Source: Flavobacterium sp. (GTDB lineage: Bacteria > Bacteroidota > Bacteroidia > Flavobacteriales > Flavobacteriaceae). From it: a stretch of 10,758 nucleotides of DNA. Positions 1 through 6,161 of the stretch are shown here, piece by piece. The stretch spans positions 953-11,710 of the forward strand of contig DMHA01000114.1 in the NCBI GenBank assembly GCA_003449615.1. Reading direction: 5' to 3'. Numbering within the stretch: position 1 is the stretch's first letter; the number at the start of each line of letters is the position of its first letter. The notes under the pieces are model-generated. The model saw only the letters and a program-made list of their open reading frames with translations. It did not search any database and was not told the DNA's origin. Both the position numbers and the translations under genes were made by a program.

Positions 1-66
1 ATTCGTTGCAATCTTTTCTTTTTTTAAAGAAAAAAAAGAAAAGGATTTCCACTACTATCGGGGCTA
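1..66 (-). repeat. Putative flavobacterial interspersed repeat with A/T hairpin (truncated by window edge)
   Basis: A perfect 13-bp inverted repeat lies at 13-25 and 31-43 (CTTTTCTTTTTTT / AAAAAAAGAAAAG, 5-nt loop). It is followed by GGATTTCCACTACTATCGGG (43-62) and then GGCT. Read on the minus strand this gives AGCCCCGATAGTAGTGGAAA, then TCCTTTT, the hairpin and AAAAGATTGCAACGAAT. From memory, this order of blocks resembles a short repeat that recurs in intergenic regions of many Flavobacterium genomes; that identification is recollection, not a search. The hairpin has no GC in its core, so it may act as a weak terminator for an upstream gene outside the window. The element ends only 6 bp before the miaA start codon. 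Confidence 0.5.
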
Positions 67-72
67 AAAAAT

Positions 73-978
73 ATGAAGTACTTAATTACCATCGTTGGAC
101 CGACTGCCATAGGAAAAACTTCCTTGAGTATCGCTTTGGCACGACATTTCTGTTGCGAAATTGTTTCTTGTGACAGCCGACAATTTTTCAAGGAAATGCA
201 AATTGGCACCGCAGTTCCCACAACCGAAGAATTGGCTGCAGCCAAACATCATTTCATACAAAACAAATCTATTTTCGAGAATTATACCGTAGGCGATTTC
301 GAAAAAGAAGCCATTGCTAAACTCGATGAATTATTCTTAACTAGTGATTATGTGGTTATGGTGGGCGGTTCCGGTTTGTACGTCGATGCCGTTTTGAAAG
401 GCTTTGACGATTTTCCTGAAATCGATGCTTCTGTTCGAGAAGAAGTAACTTCCAACTATGAAAAACAGGGAATTGACTATTTGCAAACCGAATTAGAAAA
501 ACGAGACCCTAATTATTTTGAAGTCGTTGCCAAAGAAAATCCACAGCGAATGATGCGCGCCTTGGAAGTTTGTATCGGTTCTGGGAAACCCTATTCTTCC
601 TTTTTAAATCAAAAGAAAAACATTCGAGACTTCACTCCTATTCTCATTGGTTTGGAAGCCGAAAGAAGCGTCATTTATGATAGAATTAACCAGCGGGTTG
701 ATCTTATGATGACCGAAGGTTTATTGGCGGAAGCCAAAAAACTATTCCCACACAAAAACCTGAATGCTTTGCAAACCGTTGGTTACAGAGAATTGTTTCA
801 GTATTTTGAAGGCGAAATCTCCTTGGAATTTGCCATCGAAGAAATCAAGAAAAACACCCGAAGATTTGCCAAAAGACAACTCACTTGGTTCAAAAGAAAT
901 GAAAACATAAAATGGTTTGATTATCGAACTAACCCAATTGAAATTATTAATCATTCGAGTCAAGAGTTGAATTTATAA
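73..978 (+). CDS. miaA: tRNA dimethylallyltransferase (tRNA A37 isopentenylation)
   Basis: MiaA transfers a dimethylallyl group from DMAPP to N6 of adenosine 37 in tRNAs that read UNN codons; the product is often then methylthiolated. The 301-aa length is normal for the family. Visible hallmarks are the P-loop GPTAIGKT (residues 9-16), the catalytic CDSRQ segment with D34 (33-37), VGGSGLYVDA (97-106), an ENPQRMMRALEV block, QTVGYREL, and the C-terminal RRFAKRQLTWFKR tRNA-binding segment. The ATG at 73 puts the P-loop at its usual N-terminal position. No clear TAnnTTTG promoter or ribosome binding site is seen upstream, where a putative interspersed repeat ends just before the start codon. The gene is convergent with the reductase-rhodanese gene, and a palindrome sits between the two stop codons. 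It appears intact. Confidence 0.97.
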   Translation: MKYLITIVGPTAIGKTSLSIALARHFCCEIVSCDSRQFFKEMQIGTAVPTTEELAAAKHHFIQNKSIFENYTVGDFEKEAIAKLDELFLTSDYVVMVGGSGLYVDAVLKGFDDFPEIDASVREEVTSNYEKQGIDYLQTELEKRDPNYFEVVAKENPQRMMRALEVCIGSGKPYSSFLNQKKNIRDFTPILIGLEAERSVIYDRINQRVDLMMTEGLLAEAKKLFPHKNLNALQTVGYRELFQYFEGEISLEFAIEEIKKNTRRFAKRQLTWFKRNENIKWFDYRTNPIEIINHSSQELNL

Positions 979-996
979 CTTTTAGATTCGCAATAC

Positions 997-1029
997 AGAC
1001 CTAACAGGTTTTTAAAACCTGTTAGGTCT
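997..1029. repeat. Perfect 16-bp-arm palindrome between convergent genes; possible bidirectional terminator
   Basis: Arms AGACCTAACAGGTTTT (997-1012) and AAAACCTGTTAGGTCT (1014-1029) are perfectly complementary around a single base. It sits 18 bp after the miaA stop and 44 bp from the stop of the converging reductase gene, so it could terminate transcription from both sides through the T and A tracts at its centre. Its sequence resembles a palindrome that recurs in flavobacterial intergenic DNA (recollection only). The 8-bp direct repeat GATTCGCA flanks it loosely at 985-992 and 1053-1060. Confidence 0.7.
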
Positions 1030-1073
1030 AACCCTAAGAATAATAGTTTTTTGATTCGCATTAATCAATAAAA

Positions 1074-2714
1074 TCAACTATTCACAGGTTTCCACAATCC
1101 ATATCCTCCATTCAAATTTACCGAATATATATTGTTATTTCTCAAAATTCGTTGTGCCAAATACCCTCTCAAACCAATCTGGCAGTAAATCACATATTTT
1201 TTATTCTTGTCGAAAAAATCGAGATTTTCTCTAAAGGTATCCACATCCATATTGATAGCATTCGGAATAGCTCCGTTGTCGAATTCGGTTTTGGTTCTAA
1301 CATCAATAAGAACGGCATTTTCAGTTGCAAGATAATCGTCTAATTGGTCGTAATTGATGAATCGCACATCGTCTTTCAACATATTTTCGGCAACGTAACC
1401 CAGAATATTTACAGGATCTTTGGCTGAATTATAAGGTGGAGCATAGGCAATTTCAATTTCTTGTAAATCATAAATCGTCAAATTTCCTTTAATTGCGGTA
1501 GCAATCACATCGATTCGCTTGTCAACACCTTCTTGTCCCAAAGCTTGAGCGCCTAAAATGGTTCCATCTTCGGCAAAATTCATTTTTAAGACAATATTTG
1601 TGCCACCTGGATAATAACTGGCGTGATTAGGTCGGGTAACAGTCACAGTTCGGTAAGGAATATTGTAACGTTTCAATAATTTTTCGTTCAGTCCTGTTGC
1701 TCCCACAGTCAAATCGAAGAATTTGATTATGGAAGTTCCCAAAGTTCCTGAATAGGAAATTTTGTTTCCTCTAGTAATATTGTCAGCCACAATTCGCCCT
1801 TGACGATTGGCTGGCCAAGCCAATGGAATCAATACTTTGGCTTGATTGATGTAATGCGAAACTTCGACAGCATCGCCAACGGCATAAATATTCGGGTCAG
1901 CCGTTTGCATAAAATCGTTCACTACAATTCCGCCCGTAACACCTATTTCCAGTCCAGCAGCTTTTGCCAATCCATTTTCAGGCTTTACGCCAATGGCAAA
2001 CACAACAGCATCGGCCAAAATGGTTTTTCCATTATTTAATTTCAATTCAATTTGGTTGCCTTTGTCCTCAAAAGCTTCAACACCAGTATTGATTAGAATA
2101 TTCAGTTTTTTGGCAACTGCGTGATGTTGTACCATTTTGGCAAACTCAAAATCCACAGGAGCCATCACTTGGTTTCCCAATTCGATAACCGTGACGTTCA
2201 GTTTTTTTTCGACCAAATTTTCAGCAACTTCCAATCCAATGAAACCACCACCAACTACTGCAATATTTTTCAAATCTTTGGTTTTGGCAATGATTCTGTC
2301 CATATCGGCCACATTGCGTAGCGTCATTATTTTATCGGAATCGATTCCTGGAATATTGGGTCTGAAAGGCTCTGCACCCGGAGATAATAATAATTTGTCG
2401 TAGGATTCTGTGTAAATTTCTTTGGTAATTAGATTTCGAACTTCGACTGTTTTTTCTTCTTTATTAATTTTCAAAACTTCATTAAAAATACGAACATCCA
2501 AGTTGAATCTTGTTTTTAAAGAAGTTGGAGTGTGCAATAATAATTTAGAACGTTCGATAATTACTCCACCAATATGATAGGGAAGTCCACAATTGGCAAA
2601 ACTAACGTGTTCTCCTTTTTCAAAAATAATGATTTCGTTTTCTTCACTCAGTCTTCTCAATCTTGCTGCAGCAGTTGCACCACCGGCAACTCCTCCTATA
2701 ATTAGTATTTTCAT
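1074..2714 (-). CDS. CoA-disulfide/NADH-dependent persulfide reductase with C-terminal rhodanese domain
   Basis: This is a 546-aa flavoprotein of the CoA-disulfide reductase group fused to a rhodanese, the architecture of CoADR-RHD proteins and of the NADH-dependent persulfide reductase Npsr. Such enzymes use NAD(P)H and FAD to reduce CoA disulfide, CoA persulfide or polysulfide, releasing sulfide. Visible features are the FAD-binding GGVAGGATAAARLRR (7-20), the single redox cysteine C42 in SFANCGLPYHIGG, the NAD-binding AVVGGGFIGLEVAENL, the second FAD motif IYAVGDAVEV, the dimerisation domain, then a rhodanese domain (about 455-545) with LIDVRTKTEF and active-site loop CQIGLR (C511). The start at 2714 (MKILIIGG) was chosen because it places the Rossmann motif at the N-terminus; 39 further upstream codons are open but lie across the likely promoter and operator. 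The gene is divergent from the Crp/Fnr gene. Cytoplasmic; exact substrate is inferred. Confidence 0.9.
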   Translation of the reverse strand: MKILIIGGVAGGATAAARLRRLSEENEIIIFEKGEHVSFANCGLPYHIGGVIIERSKLLLHTPTSLKTRFNLDVRIFNEVLKINKEEKTVEVRNLITKEIYTESYDKLLLSPGAEPFRPNIPGIDSDKIMTLRNVADMDRIIAKTKDLKNIAVVGGGFIGLEVAENLVEKKLNVTVIELGNQVMAPVDFEFAKMVQHHAVAKKLNILINTGVEAFEDKGNQIELKLNNGKTILADAVVFAIGVKPENGLAKAAGLEIGVTGGIVVNDFMQTADPNIYAVGDAVEVSHYINQAKVLIPLAWPANRQGRIVADNITRGNKISYSGTLGTSIIKFFDLTVGATGLNEKLLKRYNIPYRTVTVTRPNHASYYPGGTNIVLKMNFAEDGTILGAQALGQEGVDKRIDVIATAIKGNLTIYDLQEIEIAYAPPYNSAKDPVNILGYVAENMLKDDVRFINYDQLDDYLATENAVLIDVRTKTEFDNGAIPNAINMDVDTFRENLDFFDKNKKYVIYCQIGLRGYLAQRILRNNNIYSVNLNGGYGLWKPVNS

Positions 2715-2745
2715 CTTTAGAAAAGTATTTGTATTTTTAATGAAG

Positions 2746-2753
2746 CAAATTTC
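2746..2753 (-). promoter_or_regulatory. Candidate -7 promoter element of the reductase-rhodanese gene
   Basis: On the minus strand the sequence reads GAAATTTGC, matching seven of eight positions of the Bacteroidetes TAnnTTTG -7 element. It lies 31 bp upstream of the start codon at 2714, and 21 bp downstream of the dyad at 2775-2790. The dyad position roughly overlaps where a -33 box would be, suggesting regulator-dependent transcription. Confidence 0.35.
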
Positions 2754-2774
2754 CGAAAAATGTTCTTTGCTATT

Positions 2775-2790
2775 TGTAGCTTTTGTTACA
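2775..2790. promoter_or_regulatory. Candidate Crp/Fnr-family operator, copy 1
   Basis: The sequence TGTAGC-TTTT-GTTACA is a dyad of two 6-bp half-sites (11 of 12 positions agree with TGTAAC/GTTACA) separated by 4 bp. That geometry matches FNR-type sites (5-bp half-sites, 4-bp spacer). It lies in the divergent region between the reductase-rhodanese and Crp/Fnr genes. A nearly identical dyad is found upstream of the TauE/SafE gene at 3566-3581, which makes a shared regulatory site more likely than chance. Confidence 0.5.
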
Positions 2791-2935
2791 TAAACCGAAA
2801 TGATTTCAAATAAAAATGATAAAATCAACAAAAAGGCTTAAATACTAAATGATTAATCAAAGTGTTTACTGTTTCTGTTTTTTAAATGGAAATTTTTAGC
2901 GAGATTTACGTCGAAATAAAATCCAAAAATCAATA

Positions 2936-3565
2936 ATGAAAGAATTACTCCAACAAACTTACGGTTATATTTTCGAAGATAAATTAATTGAGGAAATTGT
3001 AGAAACTTCTTTGCTCAGAGATTTCAAGGAAGGCGATATATTAATCGATTTTGGCGATGCTATTAGAAAAATGCCTTTGCTTTTATCAGGTGCTATCAAG
3101 ATATTGCGGGAAGATTTTGATGAAGGCGAATTGTTGTTGTATTTTATCGAAAAAGGTGATACTTGTGCTATGACTATGGCTTGCTGTTTGGGCGAAACCA
3201 AAAGCGAAATTAGAGCCGTTGCCGAAACCAAAGGACAACTGATTATGATTCCCGTTGGCAAAATGGAAGAGTGGTTGGGCAAATATAAAAGCTGGAGAAA
3301 CTACGTTTTCAATAGTTACAACAATCGTTTAAAAGAAATGTTGTCAGCTATTGACAATCTGGCATTTATGAATATGGACGAACGGTTATTGAATTATTTG
3401 AACGACAAATCGAAAGTGGTTAAATCCAAAGAAATTCATTCGACCCATCAAGAAATTGCTTACGACTTGCATACCTCAAGAGTTGTAGTTTCTCGTTTGC
3501 TCAAAGCATTAGAAAACAAAGGAAAAATTAGTTTGAATAGAGCTTCGATTGTATTACTGAAATGA
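2936..3565 (+). CDS. Crp/Fnr-family transcriptional regulator with cysteine-rich loop
   Basis: This 209-aa protein has a cyclic-nucleotide-binding-type beta-roll (about 15-115, including GDILIDFGDAIRKMPLLLSG), a long dimerisation helix (about 118-145) and a C-terminal Crp-type winged helix-turn-helix (HQEIAYDLHTSRVVVSRLLK, in the last 40 residues). All three cysteines fall in one loop, DTCAMTMACC, as C77, C83 and C84. There is no N-terminal cysteine set of the kind that binds the Fnr iron-sulfur cluster, and the usual cAMP-pocket motif is not evident. The gene is divergent from the persulfide reductase gene and lies 63 bp upstream of the TauE/SafE gene, so control of the sulfur island is likely. 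A thiol- or persulfide-sensing role for the cysteine cluster is inference. No convincing promoter was found directly upstream. Confidence 0.92.
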   Translation: MKELLQQTYGYIFEDKLIEEIVETSLLRDFKEGDILIDFGDAIRKMPLLLSGAIKILREDFDEGELLLYFIEKGDTCAMTMACCLGETKSEIRAVAETKGQLIMIPVGKMEEWLGKYKSWRNYVFNSYNNRLKEMLSAIDNLAFMNMDERLLNYLNDKSKVVKSKEIHSTHQEIAYDLHTSRVVVSRLLKALENKGKISLNRASIVLLK

Positions 3566-3581
3566 GGTAACTTATGTTACA
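3566..3581. promoter_or_regulatory. Candidate Crp/Fnr-family operator, copy 2
   Basis: GGTAAC-TTAT-GTTACA begins right after the stop codon of the Crp/Fnr gene. The core GTAAC-N4-GTTAC is a perfect dyad. It matches the dyad at 2775-2790 in 13 of 16 positions, including the whole right half-site and most of the spacer. It ends 20 bp before the candidate -7 element at 3602-3609, close to the position expected for an activator that contacts RNA polymerase from the -40 region. Confidence 0.55.
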
Positions 3582-3601
3582 GAAATGGTTTAAAATAAAC
3601 C

Positions 3602-3609
3602 TAATTTTG
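3602..3609 (+). promoter_or_regulatory. Candidate -7 promoter element of the TauE/SafE gene
   Basis: TAATTTTG matches TAnnTTTG exactly. It lies 19 bp upstream of the start codon at 3629. No clear TTG -33 box is seen at the normal distance; that position is instead next to the GTAAC-N4-GTTAC dyad, which fits an activator-dependent promoter. The regulator gene and tauE may therefore be transcribed separately despite the short gap. Confidence 0.45.
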
Positions 3610-3628
3610 TGCAGATAAAATTTTGTAA

Positions 3629-4432
3629 ATGGAAACTTCTCAATTCATAGGATACATTTTGGCTATTTTTGTAGGAATGACACTCGGACTTTTGGGAAGT
3701 GGCGGGTCAATTCTTTCGGTTCCAATTTTGGTTTACGTGATGGGAATCGAACCTACATTGGCTACAGCCTATTCCTTATTTGTCATTGGAACAACTTCAT
3801 TAGTAGGTGGAATTCATAAGGCAAAACAAAAATTAGTCGATTTTTATAAAGTGGTTTTATTTGGAATTCCCGCTATTATTTCTGTCTTTATTACTCGAAA
3901 AATTCTCGTTCCTAGAATTCCTGATGTGATTTTTTCGACTGAAAATTTCACTTTAACAAAATCTATCTTGATGATGGTGGTTTTTGCCTTTGTAATGATT
4001 TTTGCATCGGTTCGAATGATAAAACCTTTGAAAGAAAAAATAGTTTATGAGGAAGTAAAATTCAATTATTTCAAAATTACCTTTATGGGAGTTTTAATTG
4101 GAATTGTTTCAGGATTTGTTGGTGCGGGAGGTGGTTTTTTGATTGTTCCCACTTTATTATTTTTTGCCAATACACCAATGAAAATGGCAGTTGGAACTTC
4201 GCTTTTTATCGTTTCAGCACAATCATTAATTGGCTTCACTGGAGATATATTGAGTGACCAAATTATCGATTGGAAGTTGTTGGAGTACTTTACTTTAGCC
4301 TCAATAATTGGAATTTTTATTGGCAATTTTATTGCTAAAAAAGTAGCAGACGATAAACTCAAAACCAGTTTTGGTTGGTTTGTGCTTGCTATGGGAATTT
4401 ACATCCTCATTCGAGAGCTTTTCTTATCATAA
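3629..4432 (+). CDS. TauE/SafE-family membrane permease, probable sulfite or sulfur-anion exporter
   Basis: This is a 267-aa, very hydrophobic inner-membrane protein with about eight predicted helices. It shows the internal duplication typical of TauE/SafE (DUF81) proteins: a glycine-rich motif GLLGSGGSILSVP near the N-terminus (20-32) is echoed by GFVGAGGGFLIVP in the middle (162-174), and both halves continue with a conserved small-residue helix (ATAYSLFVIGTTS and MAVGTSLFIVSAQS). A polar linker around residues 132-147 separates the halves. Members of the family are proposed to move sulfite, sulfoacetate or related anions. Here the gene lies between a Crp/Fnr regulator and a persulfide dioxygenase-like gene, so export of the sulfite made by that enzyme is the simplest reading, but the substrate cannot be read from sequence. 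It likely has its own promoter. Confidence 0.9.
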   Translation: METSQFIGYILAIFVGMTLGLLGSGGSILSVPILVYVMGIEPTLATAYSLFVIGTTSLVGGIHKAKQKLVDFYKVVLFGIPAIISVFITRKILVPRIPDVIFSTENFTLTKSILMMVVFAFVMIFASVRMIKPLKEKIVYEEVKFNYFKITFMGVLIGIVSGFVGAGGGFLIVPTLLFFANTPMKMAVGTSLFIVSAQSLIGFTGDILSDQIIDWKLLEYFTLASIIGIFIGNFIAKKVADDKLKTSFGWFVLAMGIYILIRELFLS

Positions 4433-4435
4433 TAA

Positions 4436-4460
4436 TTTCCTAAAATCTGACTTTAGGAAA
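4436..4460. terminator. 9-bp perfect hairpin after the TauE/SafE gene (weak terminator or operator)
   Basis: TTTCCTAAA (4436-4444) and TTTAGGAAA (4452-4460) are perfectly complementary with a 7-nt loop and begin 3 bp after the tauE stop codon. No T-tract follows, so intrinsic termination would be weak. The dyad also lies 21 bp before TAAATTTA (4482-4489), a near match to the -7 element, so it could instead be a protein-binding site upstream of the next gene. Confidence 0.35.
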
Positions 4461-4514
4461 AGAATTCGACTAAAAAATAAATAAATTTACAATATAAAAC
4501 ATTTCAGAAAAAAT

Positions 4515-4568
4515 GAAACGCCCACGACAATAGTCCTTGACATACCGGAAAATGGTTATAGGCGTTAC
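4515..4568 (+). other. Possible structured leader upstream of the MBL-rhodanese gene
   Basis: AACGCC (4517-4522) pairs with GGCGTT (4561-4566). Within this closing stem lie two smaller potential hairpins: GAC-AATA-GTC (4527-4536) and ATACC/GGTTAT around 4542-4559, the latter with a one-base bulge. Together they would form a three-way junction 32 bp before the start codon. The stems are short, no known riboswitch is recognised, and chance pairing is a real possibility. The 168-bp gap between tauE and this gene is otherwise A/T-rich with no gene. Confidence 0.2.
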
Positions 4569-4600
4569 ATCTGACCATAAAAAACAATAAATAAATACAG

Positions 4601-6007
4601 ATGAAAATTAAACAAATTTATACCGGATGTTTAGCACAAGGTGCCTATTATATTGAGAGTAATGGCGAAGTGGCTATCATTGATCCATTGAGAGAAGTAC
4701 AGCCTTATATCAATAAAGCCAATAAAAATAATGCAAAAATTAAATACATTTTCGAGACCCATTTTCACGCTGATTTTGTTAGTGGTCACGTTACTTTAGC
4801 TGAAAAAACTGGTGCTCCCATAATTTTTGGCCCCACTGCCAATCCTAGTTTTGAAGCTCATATTGCTAGAGATGGCGAGGTTTTTCGTTTGGGAGAAATT
4901 ACCATCACGGTTTTGCATACGCCTGGCCACACTTTAGAAAGCGTTTGCTATCTTTTGAAAGACAAAAATGGTAAAGATTACGCTCTTTTTAGTGGTGACA
5001 CTTTGTTTTTGGGCGATGTTGGTCGTCCTGATTTGGCTCAAAAAGCAGCAAATATGACCCAAGAAGAATTGGCTGGAACTTTATTTGATAGTTTGCGAAA
5101 CAAGGTCATGACTTTGGCTGATGATGTCATTGTTTATCCCGCTCACGGTGCTGGTAGTGCTTGTGGTAAAAATTTAAGCAAGGAAACAGTGGGTACTATT
5201 GGAGACCAAAAGAAAACCAATTACGCGCTTCGTGCCAATATGACCAAGGAAGAATTTATCAAGGAAGTTACCGATGGTTTATTGCCACCCCCAGCCTATT
5301 TCCCAATGAATGTGAAGCTCAACAAAGAAGGATATGAAAATGTAGAAGACATTATTAGCGACGCTATTGCTTATGATGCAGAAACTTTTGAATTGGTCGC
5401 TAATAAAATCGACACCGTAATTCTTGATGTTCGACACCAAGATGATTATTCCAAAGGACACATTCCACAGTCGATTTTTATTGGAATTGATGGCGATTTT
5501 GCTCCTTGGGTTGGTGCTTTGATTCCAGACATCAAGCAACCTATTCTCTTGGTATCGCCAGTGGGAAGAGAGGAAGAAAGTATTACCCGTTTGGCTAGAG
5601 TAGGATATGACAATACTTTGGGCTACTTGAAAGGCGGATTTGACACTTGGAAAAACGCAGGATTAGAATATGATACTGTAAATTGGGTTACTGCCAACAG
5701 TTTAGAAGAATTAATAGAAGAAAATGCTCCTGTTTTTGATGTTAGAAAGGATGGAGAATTTACTGCCGAGCATATCGAAGGAGCTCATTCTACACCTTTG
5801 GATTTTATCAATGATCATATTGCCGAATTTCCAAAAGAAGAAGAGTTTTATGTTCATTGTGCCGGAGGATATCGCTCGGTGATTGCCGCCTCCATATTGA
5901 AAGCAAGGGGTTATCATAATATTGTAAATGTTTTGGGTGGATTTGCCTCTATCAAAAAAACGACAATAAAAACTACCAATTATGTATGTCCGTCAACATT
6001 AAAATAA
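4601..6007 (+). CDS. MBL-fold persulfide dioxygenase-like protein with two rhodanese domains
   Basis: This 468-aa cytoplasmic protein joins an ETHE1/CstB-like metallo-beta-lactamase domain (1-220) to two rhodanese domains (about 260-355 and 365-455). The metal motif reads ETHFHADFVSGH (52-63), with H54, H56 and D58. H110 (HTPGH) and D133 (SGDTLFLGDVGRPD) correspond to the other two iron ligands of ETHE1-type dioxygenases, and H182 lies in YPAHG. The second histidine of the HxHxDH motif is F59, which is tolerated because it is not an iron ligand in ETHE1. Rhodanese 1 has SPVGRE in place of a cysteine loop, so it is probably catalytically dead. Rhodanese 2 keeps C420 in HCAGGYRS. The expected reaction is oxidation of a thiol persulfide to sulfite, and the rhodanese may relay sulfur. 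The gene follows the TauE/SafE gene and ends before a bidirectional terminator. The thiol substrate is unknown. Confidence 0.9.
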   Translation: MKIKQIYTGCLAQGAYYIESNGEVAIIDPLREVQPYINKANKNNAKIKYIFETHFHADFVSGHVTLAEKTGAPIIFGPTANPSFEAHIARDGEVFRLGEITITVLHTPGHTLESVCYLLKDKNGKDYALFSGDTLFLGDVGRPDLAQKAANMTQEELAGTLFDSLRNKVMTLADDVIVYPAHGAGSACGKNLSKETVGTIGDQKKTNYALRANMTKEEFIKEVTDGLLPPPAYFPMNVKLNKEGYENVEDIISDAIAYDAETFELVANKIDTVILDVRHQDDYSKGHIPQSIFIGIDGDFAPWVGALIPDIKQPILLVSPVGREEESITRLARVGYDNTLGYLKGGFDTWKNAGLEYDTVNWVTANSLEELIEENAPVFDVRKDGEFTAEHIEGAHSTPLDFINDHIAEFPKEEEFYVHCAGGYRSVIAASILKARGYHNIVNVLGGFASIKKTTIKTTNYVCPSTLK

Positions 6008-6101
6008 TGAAATGATACATTATGAACAGAGATAAGACAAAGGTTTTTGCCTCTAAAATCTATGTGCGAAAGAGTCAATAATATTTGTTGATTAATTCAC
6101 A

Positions 6102-6141
6102 AAAAAAGTAGGATTTCCTTAAAAGAATATCCTGCTTTTTT
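6102..6141. terminator. Bidirectional intrinsic terminator between MBL-rhodanese gene and clpS
   Basis: AAAAAAGTAGGAT (6102-6114) pairs with ATCCTGCTTTTTT (6129-6141) with one G-T wobble and a 14-nt loop. The stem is flanked by an A tract on the left and a T tract on the right, so it can end transcription from both directions. It lies between two converging stop codons (6007 and 6162). The stretch 6008-6101 before it holds nothing else that I can support. Confidence 0.82.
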
Positions 6142-6161
6142 ATATACAATAACTTGAAACT

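Noticed and set aside
2715..2831. N-terminal extension of the reductase-rhodanese (39 additional codons)
   Set aside because: The extension precedes the Rossmann GGVAGG motif that begins these proteins and runs across the candidate -7 element and operator, so it is most likely untranslated.
2850..2859. TGATTAATCA palindrome upstream of the Crp/Fnr gene as a second operator type
   Set aside because: A 10-bp A/T-rich palindrome is expected by chance at this composition, and its half-site spacing (2 bp) does not fit FNR or CRP geometry.
6022..6081. 19-codon frame after the MBL-rhodanese gene
   Set aside because: It is very short, lacks a recognisable motif or ribosome binding site, and lies just before a terminator; indistinguishable from chance.
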